Below are positions 47,702 through 58,730 of a stretch of DNA of 64,000 bases, one piece after another (the first letter of the stretch is position 1; every line of letters starts with the position of its first letter). The notes under the pieces are model-generated. The model was not told the DNA's origin and searched no databases. It worked only from the letters and a program-made list of their open reading frames with translations. The DNA comes from Neostapfia colusana (lineage: Eukaryota; Streptophyta; Magnoliopsida; Poales; Poaceae): assembly GCA_030760725.1 (NCBI GenBank), contig JASWHV010000012.1, positions 36,611,652-36,675,651 on the forward strand, in the 5' to 3' direction. Both the position numbers and the translations under genes were made by a program.

Positions 47702-50700
47702 ATGGTTCGCACTAGGACCACGCACGAGGTTGGTGGCTCTAGCCAGCAGGGAGGCGATGACTCCCAGCCACCTGCCTATGACAGCAACCCGCAGCAGCAA
47801 CCACCACCGCCGCCACCGCTTACTCTAGCGGATGTGATCGCGGCACTGGTGGGGGGTCATGAGGAGCAGACCGACCTGCTCCGCACGATTGTGCAGAATA
47901 CGTCCCAGGCGGGGGGGCGTCAAGAGAGGGGGCCCCTTGAGCCCCGGAATGTGTCGTACTTGGACTTCATGAGTACGCACCCTCCAGTGTTAACAGAAGC
48001 TGAAGAACCACTGGAGGCCGACAACTGGCTGCGGACCATCGAGTCTAAGTTCGGGCTGCTCCAATGCATGGAGCGGCAAAAGACTCTGTTCGCAGTGCAG
48101 CAGCTTCACGGTGCCGCTGGTGCATGGTGGGCGAACTATGTCGCCTCACGTCCGGCTGGCCATACCGTGGAGTGGGAAGAATTCCGGGAGGCGTTCCGCG
48201 CCTATCATATCCCTCCCGGGATAATGAAGAGGAAGTTCCATGAATTTTTGAAACTGAAGCAGGGCGGGAGGAGTGCCCATGACTACTCCCGTGCCTTCAA
48301 CCATCTGGCGCAATATGCGTCAGACTACATCTCCACCAAGGAGAAGAAGCGGGAGCACTTCTATCAGGGGTTACACCCCGAAATGAAGACGCATCTCGTG
48401 CAATGGAATCGCGGCACCTTCAACGACCTCGTCAATGCCGTGATCATGCAAGAGGATGCTCAGCGGGAGTTGGCAGCTGAGCAGCGGAAGCGCAGCGCTC
48501 CACCCAGCAGTGGGGGTGGCGCTCCTCAGAAGTACCGCATGGTGTATCGGACATCATCCGGTCAGCAGTGGCATCCACCGGCGCGACCTCAGCGGTTCGG
48601 GGGACGTTCTTCTCAGTCACCTCCGTTCCAACCGCCGATGCCACCACCGCGACAGCAGCAGCAACAGCAGACGACACACCGGGCGTTCCCACCACCGCAA
48701 CGCTCCCCGGGTTTCCGTCCACCGATCAGCGGGGGACCGCCCCGTTTCACTTGCTTCACGTGTGGCCAGGCGAGCCACTTCACGAAGGACTGTCCCCAGG
48801 GGCAGCAAAGCAGCGGGCAAGCCCAGTTCCAGGGCGGTGCTCGAGGCTGACCTCCAGTCAAGAAGGTCGGTCAGTGGACTGGGGGCATTCACCACCTCGA
48901 TAATGAGGACGCCCCAGAGGGAGACAACGTGCTGGCGGGTACGTTCACTCTCAACAATCAAGCCATCATTATATTGTTTGATTCTGGTGCAACCCACAAC
49001 TTCATAAGTGCATCATATGTGGTTAAGCATCAGTTGGAAGCCTTTCCAACTGAGTGTTCTTATATGATCTGCTCACCGGGAGGAAAGATTTCAGCAACTA
49101 TGATTGTTCCAAAAGCACCACTGTGCTTAGGTGGGAAGATATACCCCACCACTATGATTATCCTTGAGGGGCAGAAGATTGATGCAATCTTGGGAATGTC
49201 ATGGCTAAGCTACCATGGCACTGTCCCAGAAACCTTATCACGGACGGTTCGCCTCAACTCCCCATTACACCGTCCGCAGTCCCTCCTATTAGATAATCCA
49301 GTCTGGGAGGTTTCAGCGATCAATAATACGGAAGCTCTCAAGTTAGAGGACATCCCTGTAGTCCGGAAGTACCCCGACGTGTTTCCGGATGATCTCCCGG
49401 GCATGCCACCTGAGCGGGATGTCGAGTTCAAGATTGAGCTTGCAGCCGGGACTACACCTATATCACGGAGACCATCCAAAATGGCTCCAAATTAGCTGGC
49501 TGAACTGAAAGAACAGCTCAATGATCTGTTGAGCAAGGGTTTCATTAGGCCGAGTTCCTCGCCTTGGGGATGCTCGGTGCTGTGTGTGGACTACCGGCCG
49601 CTCAACGCCGTCACCATCAAGAATAAGTACCCACTGCCCCACATCGACATATTGTTTGATCAACTTGTGGGTGCAAGTGTATTCTCCAAGATGGACCTTC
49701 GCTCTGGATATCATCAGATAAAGATCCGGGCGGAGGATATTCCGAAGACGGCTTTCTCGACGAGATATGGATTAAATGAATATCTCGTCATGTCTTTTGG
49801 TCTCACAAATGCTCCAGCCCATTTCATGTATCTCATGAACTCGATGTTCATGCCGGAGCTGGACAAGTTAGTGGTAGTGTTCATCGATGATATCTTGGTT
49901 TACTCCAAGACAGAAGCCGAACATGCCGAACACTTGAGGATCGTTCTTCAACGATTGCGAGACCACACGCTCTACGCCAAGTTCAGCAAATGGGAGTTTT
50001 GGATCAGCCAAGTTCCATTCTTGGGGCATATCATCTCCGTAGAAGGCATTGTGGTTGACCCAAGCAAGATAGAGCAAGTGCTGAAATGGAAAGCTCCCAC
50101 TTCAGTTCATGAAGTCAGAAGCTTTCTCGGGTTAGCGGGATACTATCGGAGATTCACTCCAAGCTTCTCCAAGCTCGCTAAGCCAATGACAGAATTGCTG
50201 AAGAAGGGAACGAAATATGTTTGGAACACGGCGTGTGAAGGAGCGTTCCAAGCATTGGTGAAGCATCTCACAACAGCCCCGGTCTTAGCTCAGCCGGATA
50301 CAACAAAGCCCTTCGACGTGTATTGTGACGCGTCTGGTATTGGGCTCAGCTGCGTGTTGATGCAGGAAGGACGTGTGGTCGCATATGGCTCACGCCAACT
50401 TCGGAACCATGAGCAGCATTATCCGACTCATGATCTTGAACTTGCTGCAGTGGTGTTGGCGCTAAAAATGTGGAGGCACTATCTCCTGGGGAATTTGGTG
50501 CACCTCTACACCGACCACAAGAGTTTGAAATACATTTTCACCCAGAAGGAGCTGAACATGAGGCAAAGGAGGTGGTTAGAACTGATCAAAGACTATGAAA
50601 TTGAGATTCATTACCACCCCGGCAAGGCGAATGTGGTTGCCGACCCACTGAGTCGGAAGTCACATGTTCATAACCTCACCATTACCCCGGTGGAGGAGGA

Positions 50701-52201
50701 AGAGCTGAGTTTATACTTGGCTCCTTATGGGTCGCTTTACAACCTTGCCCTCATTCCTACTATTAGGGAGGACATCATTGCTGCTCAGAAGATTGATAAG
50801 GGCATGGAACATCTCCGGAGACGGATAGACAACGGGGAGATCAAATGTTTCCGGAAAGATGATGAGGGGACGCTATGGTTCAATGACCGCATAGTCGTAC
50901 CCCAGGATATGGAACTGAGGAAGAAGATCCTTGATGAAGCTCACTTGTCTAAATACTCCATTCATCCGGGTAGCAATAATATGTACCAAGATTTGAAAAA
51001 GAAATTTTGGTGGACACGGATGAAGCGGGAGGTAGCGAAGTACGTATCCGAGTGCGATACGTGTAGGCGAGTGAAGGCTGATCATATGAGGAAATCAGGG
51101 CTGCTGCAACCCCTGAAGATCCCGGCATGGAAATGGGAAGATTTTAGCATGGATTTCATTGTGGGATTACCCCTGACTTCCAACAAACATGATTCTATTT
51201 GGGTAATCGTTGACCGGTTAACCAAGACGACTCACTTCATCCCAGTGCACACACGTTACAATGCCGGCAAATATGCGGAGTTGTACATAGCAAAGATTCT
51301 ATGCTTATATAGGGTACCCAAGACCATCGTCTCAGATCGAGGTGCATTATTTGTATCTCGCTTTTGGGAGCAGCTACACGCTGCATTGGGTACTAAGCTG
51401 ATCAGGAGCTCCGCCTATCACCCTAAGACAGATGGCCAAACAGAGAGGGTGAATCAAGTACTAGAAGACATGTTGAGAGTATGTGCCATCCACCACAGTA
51501 GGAACTGGGATGATCACCTACCGTTGGCGGAATTCTCCTACAACAACGGCTATCAGGCGAGTATCAAGATGGCACCCTACGAAGCTCTCTACGGTCGCAA
51601 ATGCCGCACCCTGTTAAACTGGTGTGAATCTGGTGAAAGGGTCACATTCGGGGTTGATGTGGTGAACGACGCCGAAGAGCGTGTTCAGGCAATTCAAGCT
51701 AACTTGAAGGCCGCTCAATCCCAGCAGAAGAGCGACGCTAATAAGAGGCGTAGGCCGTTGCACTTTGCCGTCGGTGAACACGTGTATCTCCGTGTGTCTC
51801 CGATGAAGGGCGTGCACCGGTTCGGTGTGAAGGGAAAGCTCGCTCCCCGTTTCATTGGACCCTATGCTATCACCGAAAAGTGTGGACCAGCGGCGTATAT
51901 ACTGGAGCTACCGGCATCTCTTGCTGGTGTCCAAGACGTCTTCCATGTTTCACAACTGAGAAAATGTCTAAACCATACCGCTGCTGTTCCTACCGAAGAC
52001 ATCGGCGAGCTGCAGCCGGATTTAACGTATGAGCAATATCCGGTGGCGATTATTGATGAGAAAGCCCGAACCACGCGTAGCCGAACATTGTGGTTCTACA
52101 AAATACTCTGGAGCAACCACACCGCCGAAGAAGCGAGGTGGGAGAGCGAGGAATTTCTTCGCTCCAATTACCTGGAGTTTATGGTGTCTCAACACAGGTG
52201 A
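47702..52201 (+). pseudogene. Element E gag-pol: one frame with two stops and an 11-codon loss
   Basis: The whole polyprotein lies in one frame from MVRTRTTHEVGG to the stop at 52199-52201. It is broken by TGA at 48848-48850 (CGA in relatives), shortly after the zinc knuckle CFTCGQASHFTKDC, and by TAG at 49493-49495 (GAG in relatives), between protease (DSGATHNF, near 48980) and RT. Eleven codons of a conserved lysine-rich RT segment are missing near 49580. The rest is intact: RT FIDD (near 49880), RNase H, integrase zinc-binding residues and the D, D, E motifs (SMDF, VSDRG, TDGQTERVN), the GPY-type motif, and the chromodomain-like tail. The RT is probably dead because of the deletion. Confidence 0.95.
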
Positions 52202-52238
52202 GTCCCTATTACATCGCCATCTCTTCTTTTATAATCTC

Positions 52239-52249
52239 GGGACGAGGGA
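52239..52249 (+). other. Weak polypurine tract of element E
   Basis: GGGACGAGGGA just before the 3' LTR. B shares the upstream CTCGGGACGAG block but then has an extra stretch with AAGGGGGGAGGAA, absent here. Confidence 0.55.
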
Positions 52250-55200
52250 TGTAAAAGCCCAAGAAAAGGGACATGCAAAAACTTTTCATCACCTTACAAC
52301 ACCACAGTTTTTGTTGTGGATATCTTGTGAAAAATTGTGAAGAGCAAGTAACCTCCATCAAAAGAGTGATTAGAGGAGAAAGCCCTAACTTTCACAAAGT
52401 AGGATTTCTACACATGAACATGAGAGGTTGAGCTCACCCCTAGGACTTGAAGAGTCTTGGGAAGGTTCAAGCCAAGTTTCATGCAAACCCAACACTTTTT
52501 GAGGCAATTTTGGAGGCATTTGAAAAAGAGGCCAATTTGAAAAATTCAAATTGTAGCAACTTTCATCCCTCAAATTCAAAAGTTAGCTTCATATTCAAAC
52601 TCAGCACATTTTTATGAGTTATCCCACCAATTTTTATCCCCATTGGAGTTCATCTTGTCGGGAGCTAAATTTACAAGAATTGAAAACTGAATTTGAATTC
52701 CAGTTCAAATGTGCAGCAAATTCAGCCAAACAAAGTTCAAATTTGAGAACTCAAATTCAAACCAAGACTTGGTGATTAAGCCTCACATTCAATTGTGAGT
52801 AGCTGGGATATTTTGGCACAAACAGAAATGAGAAAAATGAAAAAGGAATTAGAGGGGAGGCCCACCTGTCAGCAGCCTTAAAAGAGAAGTCTACCCGGTG
52901 ATCTTTTCTCCTTCGACCGAGACCGTGCGCCAGCTGCGCCAACACCGGCGCCCGATCACCTCGCCCTGCCACCTCCTGGTTCCTCCCTGGCGCTGGCCAG
53001 CTGCTTCCGACCCGATCACCACGTGCCAGCACCGCCAAACCGAGGACCGCCTTCGTTCTCTGTCTTGCGCAGGCTGAAGCACGAAACAGCTGCCGCCGTT
53101 GCTTAATCATTCGGGGATTGACTCCTCTCGCGTGCAAGCGTCGGTAACCCAGCAAAACCGCATCACCAGACATCCCACGACCTCCCTGCACCAGTTCCAG
53201 TCGAGCTAAGCCACAGCAACCCGAGAGATGGGTGTTCTTTGCGGCGACCGAAAAGAACCGAGCAGAGGTGCTCGCGTGGACAGCCCAGCAGAGAGCTTGT
53301 CACGGCCGAGCAAGAGCAGTTTTGGACGCGCCAAGACTCCACGCTGCTCAACCCCAAATCCTGGACTAAGTGACTGATCATCGCCGGCGTATTTCGCAAA
53401 ATACTTTCAGCCGGTGCAGAACCACCTTCTGGTACGAAATCCGCAAATTCCCGACTTCCATTTGCTTAGAGACCATCAAACTGCACTCACAGGAGATAGA
53501 CTTGACGGCGCTCAAGTTTACTTCACAACCCTAGACTGATTATGGCTGTAGCCTGCTTATTTGCCGTTTCTCCAACCGCCGTTATGGCGGGGAGGATCGG
53601 GCTCACGGTGACAACTAGGTTAGAGCCACCTCTGGGCTGCTCCAGCACAAGGACGATCTTCCTCAGCGCCCACTGGCACTGTAGAGACCTTTCACCGAAT
53701 CTTTGGGGGGCTAGGGTACTCGGGCCATGGCGCCGAAGCTTCACCGAGGGGTGCGCACGTTGCCGACCGTGTTCCGGCCACCAGTAGCCCGAGCCAACCC
53801 CGTAGACGTATTCCCCGACCTCCCAAACTCACAGGCGGAGAGTTTACGGCCGAGAGGCGGCCGGGAAGCCGGGTCCGGCGAGCTCCAGTGAGGTGCCGCC
53901 GAGGGGGCGGCGCGGGAAAAGAATCCGGCCCGAGGAGGAAGACGACTGGCGGGCCCTGCATGTCAGCGATGGGAGGTTTAAATTGCTGATCTATTGCGGC
54001 CCCGGGATCCAGTGTGGCTGCATGGGAAGGGGTATGCGGCCCCGTGTGGCTCAGCTCCAGCAGTGACACGTGTGTGATGGGCCCACGGTCAGAATTTAAA
54101 CTTTTCCCCGGTTTATTTGGATTTTCTGATTTAGTTTAAATTTTAGAACCTCATAACTTTTGCTAGGAAGCTCCAAATTTAGTGATTCAAATTGGGTTGA
54201 ATTCTTATTGAATAGCTCTATCCAAATATGCAACCCAACTTGTACGAAACCCAGTATTTAAATCTGGAAAATTCTTTAAAACTTTTAAGCAAATGAATTT
54301 TAGAGGGAGTTTGGTTCATCCAAAAATCCTCAAATTTTGCCAGGATATTCTATAGGATGTTAGTGAACTACTGTAAAAGTTTCAGACCATTTGGAGTTGA
54401 TTTGATCAGGGCAATTCAGATTTGAAGGTGCTGTGTTCAATTGAATACAGAAACATTTTCAGAGAATTTCCAAAACTTGGAAATTCAGTTCTGGACAAAC
54501 CTTAGCTCCAAAAATGCTAGGAAAATTCATGCAAACTCTATGAGCTATAATTGAAATTTTAGTTCACTAAGTTTGACATGAACAGGGGTATTATCTCAGA
54601 ATTAATTCTTCTTTGCTTATTTGCTAAGAAAATTATTCTGAACAAACCACTCAATGAAAAGTGCTAATTTTTAGTCCAGAGGGTTTTCTTGTGACAAGGA
54701 ACTCACACAAAAGTTCTCAGCTCCATTGGAGCTCTGGATCACCCCTGTTCTGTGTAACCACTTGAGGCGATCAATATGGAAGAGGGGGAAAACCACTTAG
54801 CACTTAATCATGTGCTTAGATCCAAACCCAAACCACTAGCCCCAGTTTCATTTTTAAATTCTTAAACAGAGTTCCAGTTGTTAAAAACTTGTTATTAGAA
54901 CTTGTAGCAGAAGCATTACAATTAACTTATGTGCATATTCATTAACGTGTAGTCGCTGAAGGCGAGGACTCCGGAGGTGCTCGACTTCCTCCTTCCGGAC
55001 GAAGACCTAACTACTGACCAGCAGCAACAAGGCAAGCCCTGGTTTGCATTAAGCCTTTTATAAAGTTTTTACTTTGTTTACATACGTAGTGTGAAGTGTG
55101 TATGTGCATTAGGTGTAGGATGGATGAATACCAACTGCATAACCATAAATTTTCCCCAAGAGTGAGGGTAGTGTCTAGGGCCTTGCATAGACAGGCTATG

Positions 55201-56414
55201 CTTAATGATTCATAGGACTTCGGTACAAGTCGAGTAGTTGGAATCTACTCACGAGTTAGGTTTGGGACACACGGGTTTGGTTCGAGTTATGTGAGATCAC
55301 TTTAGTAATGAAAATGAGACTAGGCAGGGGCTAGGGCGCAGCGAGAGGAAGTCTTGTGTGCGCAGCCCTGTCCGTGTCGATTGAGGACCGATCCGTGTGC
55401 AGCCCTGCTGAACAAGTATTGAACGTACCGAAGGCATATCGGATATATGGGCCCCGATAAACCGATGTAACCTCAACATCCGGGCGTCGAGGCATAACGC
55501 ACCGATTTATAGGTGTAGGCTGAGGACAGCAAGGTGGAAATCTGCTAACGGGCATAGAGAGATGCTCCATGTAGGGAACCTCCTGCTCGTTTCGGTGCGA
55601 CCGGTTTGACGTTTGGGCTGTTGGGTGAAAGGTTGTCCCGTACGACATCGAGTGAGCGTGCTGTGCAGCTCCACGGGTGGGCGTACGTGACGTGCTCTTT
55701 GGGTTTCCCTGCAGGTGTATATCGAGTCGATTCACCGTCTCTCGCGGTGACGAGTACCGCTTATTCACTGTGTCGTAACGTAGATAATTTATGGAATGTT
55801 ATGATTCAATTCTGCTGTGTGATATAATTGTATTGTTACATGTGTGCCACCAAATATTGCTTACTAAATTTCAGATTCCTTAACTGTTAAACTTGTGGCT
55901 AAAAGATGAACTAAGGATGAACTTGTAGGCGTGTCCATTTGCTGCAATGTTACTATCCTATGTCATTGTACACCTCATGTAGAGTTTCATGCCTAGGTGA
56001 GTCGGTTAAGTCTTGTTGAGCCATCGTGCTCATAGTTGCTGCTTAAGTGTTTTTCAGGTGAGGAGCCACCCACAGACTCGGGTTACGAGTCCACCGGCGA
56101 GGGTTACCCTCCGTCGGGGACCACGGCTGAGTGGGAGCCGTACACGCCGCGCTGAGCTGAGGAGTGCAGCTAGTGTGGATTGCCCTAGGGCGGGGCAGCC
56201 GACTTTTGCTAGATAGGCGGGCGTGAGTTGTATAATGTGGACTTCCGCTGTGTAATAAAGACACTAGTTTGTAACTGAGTAGTGTACTACTTTGTACAGT
56301 TCCAGTTATTTTTCCCATGTAATATATTGTGTCCTTATGACGTGTGCTGTCAGGTGTCGCATCGTGCGGCACCACCCTCTGCGATCCTGGATGAGCGGAT
56401 CCCGGACCACCACA
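52250..56414 (+). repeat. 3' LTR of element E
   Basis: 4165 bp, TGTAAAAGCC to CCACCACA. Same content as the 5' LTR with scattered substitutions and short indels. Poly(A) signal AATAAA at 56254-56259. Confidence 0.95.
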
Positions 56415-57434
56415 TGTGTGGCCCTGCTGAGCAAGTATTGAACGTACCGAAGGCATATCGGATATATGCGCCCCAGTGAACCGATGTAACCTAAACATCC
56501 GGGCGTCGAGGCATAGCACACCGATTTATAGGTGTAGGTTGAGGGTAGCAAGGTGGAAATCTGCTAACGGGCATAGAGAGATGATCCGTGTAGGGAACCT
56601 CCTGTCCATTTCAGTGTGACCGGTTTGACGTTTGGGCTGTTGGGTGAAAGGTTGTCCCGTACGACATCGAGTGAGCGTGCTGTGCAGCTCCACGGGTGGG
56701 CGTATGAGACGTGCTCTTTGGGTTTCCCTGCAGGTGTATATCGAGTCGATTCACCGTCTCTCGTGGTGACGAGTATTGCTTGTTCACTGAGTCGTGACAT
56801 AGGCTAATATACGAAATGTGATGATTCAATATTGCTGTTACGATAAAATTTTATTGCTACTTGTGTGCCACCAAATACTGCTTACTAAATTTCAGATTCA
56901 TGAACTGTTAAACTTGTGGCTTAAAGATGAACTAAGGACTAACATGTAGGCGTGCCCGTTGGCTGAAATTTTACCGTCCCATGTCCATTGTACCCTACAT
57001 GTAGAGTTTCATGCCTAGGTGAGTCGGTTAAGTCTTGTTGAGCCATCGTGCTCATGGTTGCTACTTAAGTGTATTTCAGGTGAGGAGCCACCCACGGACT
57101 CGGGTTACGAGTCCACCAGCGAGGGTTACCCTCCGTTGGGGACCACGGCTGAGTGGGAGCCGTACACGCCGCACTAAGCTGAAGAGTGTAGCTACTGTGG
57201 GTTGCCCTAGGGCTGGGCAACGGACTTTTGCTAGATAGGCGGGCGTGAGTTGTACAAATTTAACTTCCGCTGTGTAATATAAATACTAGTTTGTAACTGA
57301 GTAGTGTAGTACTTTGTACATTTCAGTTGGTTTTCAATGTAATACAATGTATCCTTATGATGTGTGCTGTCGGGTGTCGCATCATGCGGCACCACCCCCT
57401 GCGATCCTGGATGAGCGGATTCCGTTCCGCCACA
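56415..57434 (+). repeat. 3' LTR of element C, second part
   Basis: Starts with the right target duplication of E (TGTGT) and continues the C LTR exactly where 41554 stopped (GGCCCTGCTGAGC), ending CCGCCACA at 57434. It could be mistaken for a partial tandem LTR of E. Confidence 0.92.
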
Positions 57435-58689
57435 CGGACCCGCTTTGATATCCTCTACGACTCTCCATGTTGTTTGGGGTATTCGAGCAACGCCCTTCCC
57501 TGGTGTGCTTTGTGCAAGTTTGGGAGACCCCGTCACGTGGTCAGTAACGTGAACACGTAGCTCAAGGCGTGTTTGGCTTGAGAACATCCGGGCGAGTGAT
57601 GACGGCCAGGTGTATGAACTGTATTTATACCGGGCTCGGTGTGCAGCTGAGTCTGATGATTGTATGAGTTATTTGCAGGTAGTCTAACCACGAAACGGTA
57701 GACGTGTAGCATCCGTGTGTGAGAGATGTGTAGTTCCACTGAACTAACGAAGCCAGCTAAGTCCGGTATAGGTTTTTCTTTGTGAGGAACGTAGTACCGA
57801 CATGAACTGGTGACGCATCGATGTCTCACCCCACTAAATGAGCAACTTCATTGTAAAACTGAAAAGTTTCAATCTAGAGCACTAAAATTTTGATGTAACT
57901 CCTTTCTCTAATCAGGATATTCAAAGTTAACAAGTTTTCAACTTATAGGATACTAAGGACAGAGTCCCCTGTGTTCTGCTGAAATAAGGCTGAAGTTAAT
58001 CAGAGGTTAGAGGTTGCGTTCTTTCGAGGTTGGGGTCATATGATACATTTATGTAAATATTTGGAAGGGCTGTACAACCTTTATGTTTATTTCCAGAGGT
58101 GTTTCATCCCTTAACCAGTGGAAAAATGCAGTAGAGTTGAAACTGTCCAGAAAACAGGGCAGAGCAAACACTCTCTGTAACTCTCTGTAAATCGAGCACA
58201 ACTTCTTGCATAAAAATCCAAAAAAAGAAAATTAGGTATTTCTGAAAATTTCATGAGATGGGTTAAAACTCTGTAACATAAAGTTTTGTCAAATTTGGTG
58301 TAGAATTAACTGGAATTCTTGGATCAATCAGTACCTCAAGCAGGGAGGACCTGTCCAATTTTCTCCAGAAACTCTGTCAAATTTGACATCTCATAACTTT
58401 TGAACCAGGACAGATATTAGGACAATAAAATACTTTCTGGAAAGCTATTAAAGTTAGCTTTAACTTTGATGTTGAGCTCCAGAATTGGTTTTGCTGTTAA
58501 CATGGTCTAAATCAGGTTGAAATGGAAACTGGTCAGGGCTGTCATCTTGGACAGCAGATCAGTAGTCAAATTTGTTTGAGTTTGAACTATGTTTCCAAGT
58601 TTTATGAGTTCAATGACATGTTTTATGTTATAACTCAATGGTTTACTGTTAAAATAAATATTTTACATTTCTCAAATATGTTTCTGCAG
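57435..58689 (+). other. Rest of element D leader (putative intron)
   Basis: Begins with CGGAC, the right target duplication of C, then matches the B leader (opposite strand, about 18736-19985). Includes an ATTTGCAG|GTAGTC site at 57678 and the block GTGAGGAACGTAGTACCGAC near 57780. Ends TTTCTGCAG, an acceptor-like site, before the ORF0 ATG. Confidence 0.8.
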
Positions 58690-58730
58690 ATGACAGCGGA
58701 TAGACAATTGGAGAACGGGTGGGTGGTGTC
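58690..58730 (+). pseudogene. ORF0 fragment of element D
   Basis: First 14 codons (MTADRQLENGWVVS) matching the B ORF0 N-terminus, MAADKRLENGWVVS. Cut by element G. The same start and preceding acceptor-like site support the B start choice. Confidence 0.75.

Larger units (their letters stand above)
41555..56414 (+). mobile_element. Element E: near-complete A-family retrotransposon
   Basis: 14.9-kb plus-strand element with two 4.16-kb LTRs, primer site, 2-kb leader, gag-pol with two stops and a small deletion, and a 3' LTR. Flanks are TGTGC (41550-41554) and TGTGT (56415-56419), a 5-bp duplication with one C/T mismatch. Inserted in the 3' LTR of C, which continues after 56419. Confidence 0.95.
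29472..57434 (+). mobile_element. Element C: degraded A-family retrotransposon, with E nested in its 3' LTR
   Basis: Plus-strand element from TGTAAAAGCCC (29472) to CCGCCACA (57434). Flanks are CCGAC (29467-29471) and CGGAC (57435-57439), a 5-bp target duplication with one mismatch. D leader sequence continues after it. The internal region is shortened by a deletion fusing integrase to the 3' LTR, and the 3' LTR is split by element E. In a 175-bp sample the two LTRs differ at roughly 7 percent of sites, so it is the oldest of the elements whose LTR pair can be compared. Confidence 0.92.
26610..58730 (+). mobile_element. Element D: B-family retrotransposon, 5'-truncated, with C inside
   Basis: Plus-strand relative of B. 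Visible parts: the last 2.6 kb of its 5' LTR (to 29221), primer site, 250 bp of leader, then after element C the rest of the leader (57440-58689) and the first 14 codons of ORF0, where element G interrupts it. The rest would lie beyond G, right of the window. Removing C joins leader sequence collinear with B. Confidence 0.85.

Noticed and set aside
48848..49495. Programmed stop-codon readthrough in E
   Set aside because: Relatives A, B and C have sense codons at these sites, and an RT deletion shows the copy is decaying.
56415..57434. Partial tandem LTR duplication at the end of E
   Set aside because: The segment continues the C LTR exactly from 41554 and is flanked by the E target duplication, so it is the second half of the C LTR.
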